From Corynebacterium riegelii (GTDB lineage: Bacteria; Actinomycetota; Actinomycetes; Mycobacteriales; Mycobacteriaceae): a DNA stretch of 64,000 bases. The stretch is from positions 1,860,001-1,924,000 of the forward strand of contig NZ_CP068159.1 of assembly GCF_016728505.1 (NCBI RefSeq). The letters are read 5' to 3'. Shown in pieces: positions 55,359-63,396 of the stretch. Within the stretch, counting starts at the first letter, position 1. Every line of letters begins with the position of its first letter. The notes under the pieces were generated by a model. It was not told the DNA's origin, made no database searches, and saw only the letters and a list, made by a program, of their open reading frames with translations. The position numbers and the translations under genes are program-made.

Positions 55359-57650
55359 ATGGGCGCATTTGATTGGTTCTGGAAGGCCATGGGGTCTACC
55401 TCCGAGCGCAACAACAAGAAGTCCAAGGGGGTTGTCGCTGCGGCTCAAGGGTTGATCGAGGAGCTTTCCCTGCTTGACGACGCTGCGTTGGCCTCCACCG
55501 TGCGCTCCACCGTAGCGGGCGGCGAGATTGCTGATAAAGCCCGGTTTTTGGCGGGCCTGTCAGTGGCCTCTCAGCGCACGCTGGGCATGACGCCGTTTGA
55601 GGTGCAGAACCAAGCTGTGCTGCGTCTGCTTGAGGGCGATGTGATCCAGATGGCTACCGGTGAGGGCAAGACGCTGGTGGGGGCTATGGCGGCGACGGGC
55701 TACGCGCTGACCGGCAAGCGGGTGCATGTAATCACCGTGAATAATTATCTGGCGGGCCGTGATGCTGAGTGGATGCGTCCGCTGGTGGAGTTTTTCGGAC
55801 TGACGGTCGCGCCAGTGACGGAATCCTCGACGCGTGCAGAGCGCGTGGCGGCGTACGCGTGTGATGTGATTTACGCGCCTGTCACTGAGATTGGCTTCGA
55901 CCACCTGCGGGACAACCAGATCACGCACCGCTCCCAAACGGTGCAGCTGGATGCCGATGTAGCGCTGGTGGATGAAGCGGACTCCGTGCTTGTGGATGAA
56001 GCGCTGGTGCCATTAGTCCTCGCTGGCTCTGAGGGCACCAAGCAGGCGACCGGCCAGATCACAGCCGCAGTGTCGCAGCTGGAGGAGGAGAAGGACTACA
56101 CCATCGACTCTGATGGCCGCAACGTGTTTTTGACCGACGAGGGCGCGGCCAAGGTGGAAAAGCTCCTGGGCATTGACTCGCTGTATTCGGATGAGCACAT
56201 TGGCACCACCCTGGTACGGGTGAACCTGGCGCTGCACGCAAAGGCGCTTCTGATCCGAGACGTCCACTACATCGTTGCTGATGGCAAGGTGGCGCTTGTG
56301 GATGCTTCGCGTGGCCGCGTCGCCGAGCTGCAGCGCTGGCCCGACGGCCTGCAGGCGGCGGTGGAATCCAAGGAAGGCCTGGATGTGTCCGAGGGAGGCC
56401 GCATTCTGGACTCGATTACCTTGCAGGCGCTGATGCGCCGCTACCCGGTGGTGTGCGGCATGACTGGTACCGCAGTTGAGGCCACTGACCAGCTGCGTTC
56501 CTTCTACGGGTTGCACGTGTCCGTGATCGACCGGGCAAACGAGCTTGCGCGTTTTGATGAGGCGGATCGCATCTACGCCACCATGGCGGAAAAGAACGCG
56601 GCAATCGTGGAAGAGATCGCGCACATCCACGAAACCGGCCAGCCGGTGCTGGTTGGTACGCACGACGTTGCGGAGTCCGAGGAACTCGCCGAGGCTCTTG
56701 AGGCGCGCGGCATCGCTGTCAACGTGTTGAACGCGAAAAACGACGCTGAAGAGGCGCGCATCATTGCTGAAGCCGGTGATACGGGGCGTGTGACTGTGTC
56801 CACGCAGATGGCTGGCCGTGGTACCGATATTCGCCTCGGCGGAGCAGATGAGCGCGACCACGACGAGGTGGCGCGGCTTGGCGGCTTGGCAGTTATTGGC
56901 ACTGCACGACACCGCACGGCCCGCCTAGATAACCAGCTGCGCGGCCGCGCTGGCCGACAAGGGGATCCAGGCTTGAGTCTGTTTTTCGTCTCGCTTGAAG
57001 ACGACATTGTGAACGTCGGCGGCGCCGACGAGCAGGTCACTGCGCACCCCGCGGAAGACGGCCGCATCGAATCCGGCCGCATCCAGCAGTTCATTGAGCA
57101 CTGCCAGCGTGTGACCGAGGGCCAGCTTTTGGAAATCCACTCGCAGACCTGGAAGTACAACAAGCTCCTGGCGGATCACCGTGACATCTTGGATGAGCGT
57201 CGCGCGGCGCTTCTGGACACCGACACGGCCTGGCGGGAACTGTCTGAGCGCAACCCGCAACGCGCCGCGGAACTGGAGCACCTTCCGGCGGATACCAAGG
57301 AGCAAGCAGCACGCGACATCATGCTGTTCCACCTGGATCATGAGTGGTCGGAGCACCTCGCGCTGATGGATGACGTACGTGAATCCATCCACCTTCGCGC
57401 CATTGCCCGCGAAACCCCGATTGATGAGTATCACCGCATTGCCGTTCGCGAATTCAAGGACCTTGCCAACCGCGCGGTTGATAAGGCTGTGGAGACGTTC
57501 GGATCCGTGACTATTGATGAAGAAGGAGCACACTTGGCGGATGCCGGGTGGAAGCGTCCAAGCTCTACGTGGACCTACATGGTGTCTGATAACCCCCTGG
57601 CTGGGTCCGGAAATTCGGTTATCTCCGGCATTGGCAACATCTTCCGCTAA
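55359..57650 (+). CDS. secA2: Accessory Sec translocase ATPase SecA2
   Basis: A second SecA exporting a small set of proteins in mycobacteria and corynebacteria. 763 residues, shorter than SecA1 (about 850-900). QMATGEGKTLVGAMAA near residue 100 is Walker A, LVDEADSVLVDEALVPL the DEAD box, AGRGTDIRLGG and NQLRGRAGRQGDPG the helicase motifs. The C-terminal zinc-binding SecB tail is absent, as expected for SecA2. The ATG at 55359 begins GAFDWFWKAMGS; upstream ATG codons exist. AGGAAGGA lies about 12 bases before the start. Confidence 0.92.
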   Translation: MGAFDWFWKAMGSTSERNNKKSKGVVAAAQGLIEELSLLDDAALASTVRSTVAGGEIADKARFLAGLSVASQRTLGMTPFEVQNQAVLRLLEGDVIQMATGEGKTLVGAMAATGYALTGKRVHVITVNNYLAGRDAEWMRPLVEFFGLTVAPVTESSTRAERVAAYACDVIYAPVTEIGFDHLRDNQITHRSQTVQLDADVALVDEADSVLVDEALVPLVLAGSEGTKQATGQITAAVSQLEEEKDYTIDSDGRNVFLTDEGAAKVEKLLGIDSLYSDEHIGTTLVRVNLALHAKALLIRDVHYIVADGKVALVDASRGRVAELQRWPDGLQAAVESKEGLDVSEGGRILDSITLQALMRRYPVVCGMTGTAVEATDQLRSFYGLHVSVIDRANELARFDEADRIYATMAEKNAAIVEEIAHIHETGQPVLVGTHDVAESEELAEALEARGIAVNVLNAKNDAEEARIIAEAGDTGRVTVSTQMAGRGTDIRLGGADERDHDEVARLGGLAVIGTARHRTARLDNQLRGRAGRQGDPGLSLFFVSLEDDIVNVGGADEQVTAHPAEDGRIESGRIQQFIEHCQRVTEGQLLEIHSQTWKYNKLLADHRDILDERRAALLDTDTAWRELSERNPQRAAELEHLPADTKEQAARDIMLFHLDHEWSEHLALMDDVRESIHLRAIARETPIDEYHRIAVREFKDLANRAVDKAVETFGSVTIDEEGAHLADAGWKRPSSTWTYMVSDNPLAGSGNSVISGIGNIFR

Positions 57651-57698
57651 GATAAACCGCGACTTATTTTTCTTACTTCCGATTTTTTGGAGGCTCCA

Positions 57699-58130
57699 AT
57701 GAGCGAGAACACTGCAACCCCGCAGGCCCAGGTTGAGACGACCTCGGTTTTCCGCGCAGACCTGCTGAAGGAAATGGAGAACGGTGCAGCACCTGCTCCG
57801 GACTCCGCTCCCGGCGCCGAGAATCTGCCAGAGGGTGCTGCACTTCTCGTGGTCAAGCGTGGCCCGAACGCGGGTGCGCGCTTCCTGCTGGACCAGGATT
57901 GCACCACTGCTGGCCGCCACCCTGAGGCGGACATCTTTCTTGATGATGTGACGGTTTCTCGCCGTCACGCGGAGTTCCGCCGCACGGAGGACGGTTATGA
58001 GGTAGTGGATGTGGGCTCGCTCAACGGCACCTATGTCAACCGTGAGCCGCGTAACTCTGAATCCTTGTCCAACGGTGATGAGATTCAGATTGGTAAGTTC
58101 CGCCTGGTGTTTATCGTCAGCGAGAGCTAA
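57699..58130 (+). CDS. odhI: OdhI, FHA-domain inhibitor of oxoglutarate dehydrogenase
   Basis: In C. glutamicum unphosphorylated OdhI binds the E1 (OdhA) of the 2-oxoglutarate dehydrogenase complex and blocks the TCA cycle; PknG phosphorylation of the N-terminal Thr relieves it. 143 residues. The phosphosite VETTSVF puts Thr at positions 14 and 15, the same as the known protein. The FHA core has AGRHPEADIFLDD, TVSRRHAEFRR and VGSLNGTYVNRE. GGAGGC precedes the ATG. A strong terminator follows. Mycobacterial GarA is the orthologue. Confidence 0.96.
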   Translation: MSENTATPQAQVETTSVFRADLLKEMENGAAPAPDSAPGAENLPEGAALLVVKRGPNAGARFLLDQDCTTAGRHPEADIFLDDVTVSRRHAEFRRTEDGYEVVDVGSLNGTYVNREPRNSESLSNGDEIQIGKFRLVFIVSES

Positions 58131-58140
58131 GACCACACGC

Positions 58141-58172
58141 TTCGCCTCTGGTGCGCAGGGGCGAAATTTTTT
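58141..58172 (+). terminator. Terminator of odhI
   Basis: TTCGCCTCTG (58141-58150) pairs with CAGGGGCGAA (58156-58165), ten pairs with one G-U, around GTGCG, followed by six T (58167-58172). Confidence 0.85.
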
Positions 58173-58211
58173 CAGACCAACCTTCAACCTCGAGGAAAGA
58201 TTGAGCATCCA

Positions 58212-58952
58212 GTGAGCGCCATCCCGAAGACCTCCCCGCAGACCCGCGCTGGGACTGCTAAGGCTGCGAAGACTGCGAAGACGATGTCCATTGGCGTCGT
58301 GCTAGAACGCCTGCGCACGGAGTTTCCGGACGTTACGGTGTCCAAGATTCGTTTCCTTGAGTCCGAAGGGCTGATTACCCCGCAGCGTACGGCCTCCGGC
58401 TACCGCCGTTTCACAGATGAGGACGTGGAGCGTCTTCGCTTCATCCTGATCACCCAGCGTGATAACTACCTGCCGCTGAAGGTGATCCGTGAGCAGCTCG
58501 AAGCGATGGATGCGGGTTCGGTGGCTCCGGTTGCGGCTGTTGCTGAGGCTGAACCGGCACCGACATTGCGTTCTTCGGGGCCCAACCTGTTTAGCGACGT
58601 TGATGTGGCCACCAAAGCCTCCGCCCCCCAAGAATTTGTGGACGAGCTGATCCGCGCGGGCCTCATTGCGCCAAGTGCAGCCGGCCTGTTTGGTGAAGAC
58701 GACGTACGCATTGTCACCGCAGCGCTCACACTCGACGGCTACGGGCTGGACGTTCGCCACCTGAAGACCTTGCGTACGGCTGCCTCCCGTCAGGCGGACC
58801 TGATTCACCAGGTCACTGAGCCGCTTGCGAAGTCCGGTAAGGCCTCCGGCTCGCAGGAGGCTGAGGAGATGGCGCACCAGATGGCAGCGGTCATGGCCAC
58901 GCTTAGCTCATCCTTGGTGCAGGCGGAGCTGCGCCAGCAGCGGGCGCGCTAG
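58212..58952 (+). CDS. ftsR: FtsR-type MerR regulator
   Basis: A MerR-type DNA-binding protein; its C. glutamicum counterpart FtsR activates ftsZ expression. 246 residues: an Ala/Thr/Lys-rich start, HTH block MSIGVVLERLRTEFPDVTVS then KIRFLESEGLITPQRTASGY near 45-65, then a C-terminal dimerisation region with a coiled coil near the end. The GTG at 58212 follows GAGGAAAG by about 13 bases. It overlaps the DUF151 gene by one base. Homolog of Rv1828, from memory. Confidence 0.9.
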   Translation: MSAIPKTSPQTRAGTAKAAKTAKTMSIGVVLERLRTEFPDVTVSKIRFLESEGLITPQRTASGYRRFTDEDVERLRFILITQRDNYLPLKVIREQLEAMDAGSVAPVAAVAEAEPAPTLRSSGPNLFSDVDVATKASAPQEFVDELIRAGLIAPSAAGLFGEDDVRIVTAALTLDGYGLDVRHLKTLRTAASRQADLIHQVTEPLAKSGKASGSQEAEEMAHQMAAVMATLSSSLVQAELRQQRAR

Positions 58953-59494
58953 TGATTGCCGTCAACCTTGTCGGGGTCTACGCAATTGGCCCCGAAGAGT
59001 TCCTCTGCGCGTTGTTGGAGTGGGAAGAAGAGCAGCGCTACGTTCCAGTGTGGCTCTCGCTCGCAGACGGCGCGGCACTTGCCGCCGCCATCGAGGGGGA
59101 GGCGCGCCGCCGTCCGAGTGTGCATGACGCCATGACGGAGTTAATCACCCGCGCCACCACAGGCATCAACACCATTGCGGTGACCAGCTATTACCAGGGT
59201 GTGTTCATCTCGGAGCTTTCGCTTGCAGACGGCACGACGATCGACATGCGCACCTCCGACGCGTTACTGCTCGCCGTGGCTTCGGATACGCAGATTTTTG
59301 TTGATGAATCAGTGCTGCAGCAGGCGTCCATGCATTTGAATCCGGCGACAGCGAAGGAACTGTTCGACCTGGATTTGGAAGACGAACTTGACCAGGCGGA
59401 GATCGAGGGCGAGTTTGAGGAGTTTATGCGCGAGCTCGGTCTCGATGGGGGAGACGGGGGTAACGAGGGGGACCAACCCTCAAGTTCTTCTTGA
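58952..59494 (+). CDS. DUF151 bifunctional nuclease-like protein
   Basis: A 180-residue DUF151 (BFN) protein: VPVWLSLADGAALAAAIEG and HDAMTELITRATTGIN, then TSDALLLAVASDTQIFVDES; this fits the family, some plant and Thermotoga members of which are nucleases or stress proteins. The C-terminus is acidic with a Gly/Ser end (DGGDGGNEGDQPSSSS). The GTG start overlaps ftsR by one base. Between ftsR and a second MerR gene, as in mycobacteria (Rv1829). Function in actinobacteria unknown. Confidence 0.9.
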   Translation: MIAVNLVGVYAIGPEEFLCALLEWEEEQRYVPVWLSLADGAALAAAIEGEARRRPSVHDAMTELITRATTGINTIAVTSYYQGVFISELSLADGTTIDMRTSDALLLAVASDTQIFVDESVLQQASMHLNPATAKELFDLDLEDELDQAEIEGEFEEFMRELGLDGGDGGNEGDQPSSSS

Positions 59495-59524
59495 GACTTG
59501 TGCGGCGTGTTGCGCATGTGACAC

Positions 59525-59553
59525 TTGACGTTAAGCCTAGGCTGACATTTAAT
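59525..59553 (+). promoter_or_regulatory. Promoter of the second MerR-family gene
   Basis: TTGACG (59525-59530) and TTTAAT (59548-59553) are spaced by 17 bases, the best promoter match in the 3' part of the window. The start would be near 59560, 34 bases before the ATG, with GGGAG as ribosome site. Confidence 0.6.
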
Positions 59554-59593
59554 TAGCACGAGGCCTTATGGCAAACACCATGGGAGTAATTAC

Positions 59594-60166
59594 ATGAGCA
59601 CGAACGACGTTGAAACCGCCGACTTCGCCGAAGCTTCGGTCCAGGAGTCCCTCTTCGACATCGGCCCGTCCGATGAAGTTGGCTACCGCGTGCCAATCGC
59701 ATGCCAAGTTGCGGGCATTACCTACCGCCAGCTTGACTACTGGGCACGCACCAACCTGGTGCGCCCGTCCATCCGCGGTGCGAAGGGATCCGGCTCCCAG
59801 CGTCTGTACTCCTTCAAGGACATCCTGGTGCTCAAGATTGTCAAGGGCCTGCTGGATACCGGTATCTCGCTGCAGAACATCCGCCTGGCGGTGGACAAGC
59901 TGCGTGACCGCGGTGTGAACGACATCGCCGAGATCACCCTGGTGTCTGATGGTGCGACGGTCTACGAGTGCCGCAGCAACGAAGAAATCATCGACCTGCT
60001 CAACGGCGGCCAGGGCGTGTTTGGCATCGCCGTGCCGCAGATCATGAAGGATCTGACCGGTACTATCTCCGCGTTCCCGTCCGAGCGTGTTGTTGAGGAC
60101 GCTGAGCCGGACAACGTCGTCGGCATCGATGAACTGGCGGCACGCCGCCAGCGCAAGACCTCTTAG
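59594..60166 (+). CDS. MerR family transcriptional regulator
   Basis: A 190-residue regulator: GYRVPIACQVAGITYRQLDY and WARTNLVRPSIRGAKGSGSQ make the winged helix-turn-helix, then YSFKDILVLKIVKGLLDTGI and a coiled region. No Cys-rich metal site, so not a metal sensor. The homolog next to DUF151 is conserved (Rv1830 in M. tuberculosis, from memory) and is thought to act with the FtsR-type protein. A terminator hairpin follows inside the convergent vWA gene. Confidence 0.9.
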   Translation: MSTNDVETADFAEASVQESLFDIGPSDEVGYRVPIACQVAGITYRQLDYWARTNLVRPSIRGAKGSGSQRLYSFKDILVLKIVKGLLDTGISLQNIRLAVDKLRDRGVNDIAEITLVSDGATVYECRSNEEIIDLLNGGQGVFGIAVPQIMKDLTGTISAFPSERVVEDAEPDNVVGIDELAARRQRKTS

Positions 60167-60174
60167 ACGCTCGT

Positions 60175-61506
60175 TTACGCTCCCGCTGCCTCCCGCACTG
60201 CCTGCGGGAGGTTTTCTGCTTCAATCCACGTGCTGGCGACCTCCTTGACCGCCGCATCGGGCTCCTGCGTACCGACGTGCACGCCAATGACCTCAACCTT
60301 GTCACCAGCGAGCTGACGGATCTGGTTTACAAACGCCTCGTCGGCTGCCGGGGCGCCGTTGGCGTCGGCGGTGCCGGTGGTGATCAACACGACACGTACG
60401 GGTTCCTCACGCTGCGACATCTCGGCCACCGCGGCACTGACCGCCTCGCGGGTCTGCGGCACACCAGCCGTGCCCAACCTGCCCACAACATCAGCGATGT
60501 ACTCAGCGTCTGGCGTCATATCAACGTTATGGCGGTAGCCCTGCATCACCCCGGGGCTTAACGGGGAGGAGTAGTTCCATAGCGCTACCTCGTGGCCGTC
60601 AGCCTGGACGTCACGTGCCGCCTGACCGACCGCCTCCTGAGCCTGGGCCATAAACGGTGTCATTGCGTCCGAAGTATCCAGGACAAACAGGGTGTTTCGG
60701 CCCTCACTAGTCAGTGCCGCGCCACCATCCGGCAACGCCGCCGCCCACACGGTTTCCGGGATCAGCGGCTGCGAAACCTCAGCAGCCGACACGCGCTCGG
60801 CGGCGAAACGTGCGAAATCCTGGCCTGCACGCGCCTGGTTCTCATCCACCGTGTTAGTACTGTTCAGCGGGATCGCGGCATACTCCACGGCACCGTCGAG
60901 CGCCTGGAAGTCTTCCGCCTTCTGGCTTGCGGATGCCACCGTCAACCCATCAGCAGGTGCCTCACCATCGACGGCTTGCTCGGTAAGTGCATGGACGGCT
61001 TGCGCGGGGCCGTCCGCAAGCAGGAAAGCCACAACCGCATTCGCCTCCGGAGTGTTGGTGGGGAAGCGGACATTGTTCAACGAAACCTCACCCTTGCCCG
61101 CAACACCAACCTGGTCCACATACACAACGGCCGGCTCCGCAACCGCCGAAGAACGCTGCGCGCGACTCAACTCCTCCTGCGTAATGGACGTTGCTGGGGC
61201 GAGGTACACCGCAGCGTCCGCAATCTTGTCCGTAATCACCGGCAAGATGCAGTGCTCACGCACCACCGGCTTTGATGCCGCGTAGGCGCCGATGAGCTCC
61301 TGGGCGATCTGCTCATTGCTTGTGGCTACCGGCAACGCGAGCTCACCAAGCACACAGGGTTTCTCCTGCGCAGTCGTCTCGCTTTCGTCACCGCGCTGGC
61401 TCACAGACCACACCACACCGCCAGTGAGGGCCAACACCGCGCACAGCGCCGCGATCGCCCCGCCCGAAAGAGAGTAGTTGTTCTTACCGTTGGAATGCCG
61501 ACCCAT
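60175..61506 (-). CDS. Membrane-anchored vWA-domain protein
   Basis: A 443-residue protein with a short basic start and one N-terminal membrane anchor (GGAIAALCAVLALTGGVVW, residues 15-35). The outside part has a binding-protein-like stretch (residues 40-240) and a C-terminal vWA domain. The MIDAS-like sequence is VLDTSDAM near 272: the canonical DxSxS has Ala instead of the last Ser, so metal binding may be weak. VVLITTGTAD replaces the usual SDG block. The start at 61506 is chosen over 61515 because TAGGAT ends eight bases upstream. Similar in layout to 23505-25094. Confidence 0.82.
   Translation of the reverse strand: MGRHSNGKNNYSLSGGAIAALCAVLALTGGVVWSVSQRGDESETTAQEKPCVLGELALPVATSNEQIAQELIGAYAASKPVVREHCILPVITDKIADAAVYLAPATSITQEELSRAQRSSAVAEPAVVYVDQVGVAGKGEVSLNNVRFPTNTPEANAVVAFLLADGPAQAVHALTEQAVDGEAPADGLTVASASQKAEDFQALDGAVEYAAIPLNSTNTVDENQARAGQDFARFAAERVSAAEVSQPLIPETVWAAALPDGGAALTSEGRNTLFVLDTSDAMTPFMAQAQEAVGQAARDVQADGHEVALWNYSSPLSPGVMQGYRHNVDMTPDAEYIADVVGRLGTAGVPQTREAVSAAVAEMSQREEPVRVVLITTGTADANGAPAADEAFVNQIRQLAGDKVEVIGVHVGTQEPDAAVKEVASTWIEAENLPQAVREAAGA
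60189..60215 (+). terminator. Terminator overlapping the vWA gene's 3' end
   Basis: CCTCCCGCA (60189-60197) and TGCGGGAGG (60203-60211) form a perfect 9-bp stem around CTGCC, followed by TTTT. On the plus strand it ends the MerR transcript; the same bases encode the last residues of the convergent minus-strand gene. Confidence 0.75.
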
Positions 61507-61514
61507 AGGGGCCA

Positions 61515-61520
61515 ATCCTA
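61515..61520 (-). promoter_or_regulatory. -10 element of the vWA gene
   Basis: Minus-strand TAGGAT (61520-61515) ends eight bases before the ATG at 61506, leaderless layout; it overlaps the 3' end of the upstream gene. Confidence 0.4.
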
Positions 61521-62357
61521 GTCCGCAACCTCAACAGAATCATCGACCAACAGGGCATCCAACAACGCGAGAAGTTTCGCCCGAATCGGCGCAGCCTCTG
61601 CGGCAAGTGCTCGTTGCCGCGCCACGTACTGCGCTTTGCCCTCCGGTGTCTCAACGGGGACAACGCCAAAACCCAACCCCCGACAGTCATAGGGGGAGGC
61701 CTCCATATCCAACGTACGAGCCTTTACCGCCAACTCAAAGGCATCCAGCAGGAGCTCACCCGGGACAAGCGGGCCCATCTTCGCCGCCCATTTGTACAAA
61801 TCCATAGACACATGGACGCAGCCAGCCTGATCGTTAGCAACCTGTCCCTCACGCGTCAGCACCGTCACGTTCAACGGCTTGGCGGCAGGCGTGAAGAAAC
61901 GGTACGCATCAAAGTGGCTGCACTTGACCTGGTGTGCCTCAACCACCGCATCGGTGCCTTCAGGACCAAGGCGCAGCGGCAAATCATGGCGCGGCGTATC
62001 CCGGTAAACCATTGCCCACTCATGCATGCCGAAGCAGTCAAAGTGTGGCGAGCGCTGCTGCGTTGCCCGCAAGAGTTCGCGGATACGCTGCATGTCGTTA
62101 CCGCGTTTGGCCAGGAATTCGGTGGGGTTGAAGGAGGCGTTATCTGGGGCGTCGATAAGCAGAATGCCCAACCCCGGATGCCACCGCTCAAGCTGACTAG
62201 CCCGCACCGGATAGTACTCAAAGAGGAAATCCCACACAGGGTGCTTCTCGCCGTGAGTGCGGCGCTGGCGATGCGGGACCGTATAGCGGCTGGCACGCTC
62301 CAGATGAGCCGCCTGACGTGCCTGCCAGACCTGCGGGGGAAGACTAATCGTCTTCAT
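61518..62357 (-). CDS. Presumed 3-methyladenine DNA glycosylase
   Basis: A 279-residue protein. HPVWDFLFEYYPVRASQLER and WHPGLG in the first third, then GMHEWAMVYRDTPRHDLPL and HVSMDLYKWAAKMGPLVPGE, match an actinobacterial family that is labelled 3-methyladenine DNA glycosylase in databases, from memory; no HhH or AlkA-like motif is evident to me, so the activity is uncertain. It overlaps the CorC-like gene by 14 bases and lies upstream of the vWA gene. Confidence 0.7.
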   Translation of the reverse strand: MKTISLPPQVWQARQAAHLERASRYTVPHRQRRTHGEKHPVWDFLFEYYPVRASQLERWHPGLGILLIDAPDNASFNPTEFLAKRGNDMQRIRELLRATQQRSPHFDCFGMHEWAMVYRDTPRHDLPLRLGPEGTDAVVEAHQVKCSHFDAYRFFTPAAKPLNVTVLTREGQVANDQAGCVHVSMDLYKWAAKMGPLVPGELLLDAFELAVKARTLDMEASPYDCRGLGFGVVPVETPEGKAQYVARQRALAAEAAPIRAKLLALLDALLVDDSVEVAD

Positions 62358-63396
62358 GCGTCCAGTCGGTCACGGTACCCACGTACTCCTCAATGATGTC
62401 CTCGAGCGCGGCGACACCCACCAGCTCACCATCCACACGCACCTGCGCCATATGCGCCGAACGACGGTGCATACTTGTCAACGCATCATCCAGGGACTGC
62501 GAGCCATCCACAATGCTCAACGGACGAATACGGCTGACCGGCACAAGCGCACGATCATCCTCCGCCGCAAGGAAATCCAAAATGTCCTTCACATGCACAT
62601 AGCCAACCAACACGCCCGGCGCGCGCTCAACGGGATAACGCGAAAAGCCAGTCTCACGTACTGCCTCTTCGATCTCATCAAGGCGAATGCCGCGCGGGTG
62701 GTACGCAAGGGTGCGCACCTCATCCAACGGGATCATCACCTCAGTGACACTGCGAGACTCCGTACGCAGGGCGTTGGCCAAACGACGCGTCTCCTCCGCA
62801 TCCAGCAAGCCTTCCTCGTTGGACTCACGGATCATGGTGGCCAGCTGCTCCTGGTCCACCGTGGATTCCAGTTCATCGCGCTGTTCAATACCGAAGGCCA
62901 GCAACGTCTTACGAGCCACCCAGTTCATCGCCTCTAGCAGCGGGCGCGTCAGGCGCATCCACACCGAAAAGGCCGGCACCAGTAGCATCGCGGTCTTCTC
63001 CGGGCCCGCAATGGCAATGTTCTTGGGCACCATCTCACCCAACAAAATGTGCAGGAACGAGATGATGATTAGTGCGATGACAAAGCTGATGGGGTGCAAC
63101 AGCTCCGACGGCAGACTTGTCGAGGCAAACGGCACCTCAATGTAATGGGCAATCGCAGGCTCGGCCACCTTACCCAGAATCAGCGACGCCACCGTGATAC
63201 CAAACTGCGCACCAGCCAAGTAGATAGAGAGGTGCTCCGTGGCGTAAAGCACGCCCTTGGCTTCCTTCTTGCCCTGGGCCAAGAGTGACTCAAGACGGTC
63301 ACGGCGCGAAGACACCAGTGCAAACTCCGCCGCGACGAAGAACGCATTCGCCAACAGGAGGACGACAATAAGCAAAACTGCAGTCACAATGCTCAC
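62344..63396 (-). CDS. Hemolysin-type transporter protein (CNNM/CorC family), first of pair
   Basis: A 350-residue membrane protein: four membrane segments of the DUF21 domain (residues 5-150; LLIVVLLLANAFFVAAEFAL, ISFVIALIIISFLHILLGEM), then two CBS domains (VMIPLDEVRTLAYHP near 225 and VSRIRPLSIVDGSQSLDDAL near 285). The C-terminal CorC/HlyC domain seen in many homologs is absent. These proteins are linked to Mg2+/Co2+ efflux; hemolysin is a historical name. It overlaps the upstream pair partner by four bases (ATGA). Confidence 0.9.
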   Translation of the reverse strand: MSIVTAVLLIVVLLLANAFFVAAEFALVSSRRDRLESLLAQGKKEAKGVLYATEHLSIYLAGAQFGITVASLILGKVAEPAIAHYIEVPFASTSLPSELLHPISFVIALIIISFLHILLGEMVPKNIAIAGPEKTAMLLVPAFSVWMRLTRPLLEAMNWVARKTLLAFGIEQRDELESTVDQEQLATMIRESNEEGLLDAEETRRLANALRTESRSVTEVMIPLDEVRTLAYHPRGIRLDEIEEAVRETGFSRYPVERAPGVLVGYVHVKDILDFLAAEDDRALVPVSRIRPLSIVDGSQSLDDALTSMHRRSAHMAQVRVDGELVGVAALEDIIEEYVGTVTDWTHEDD

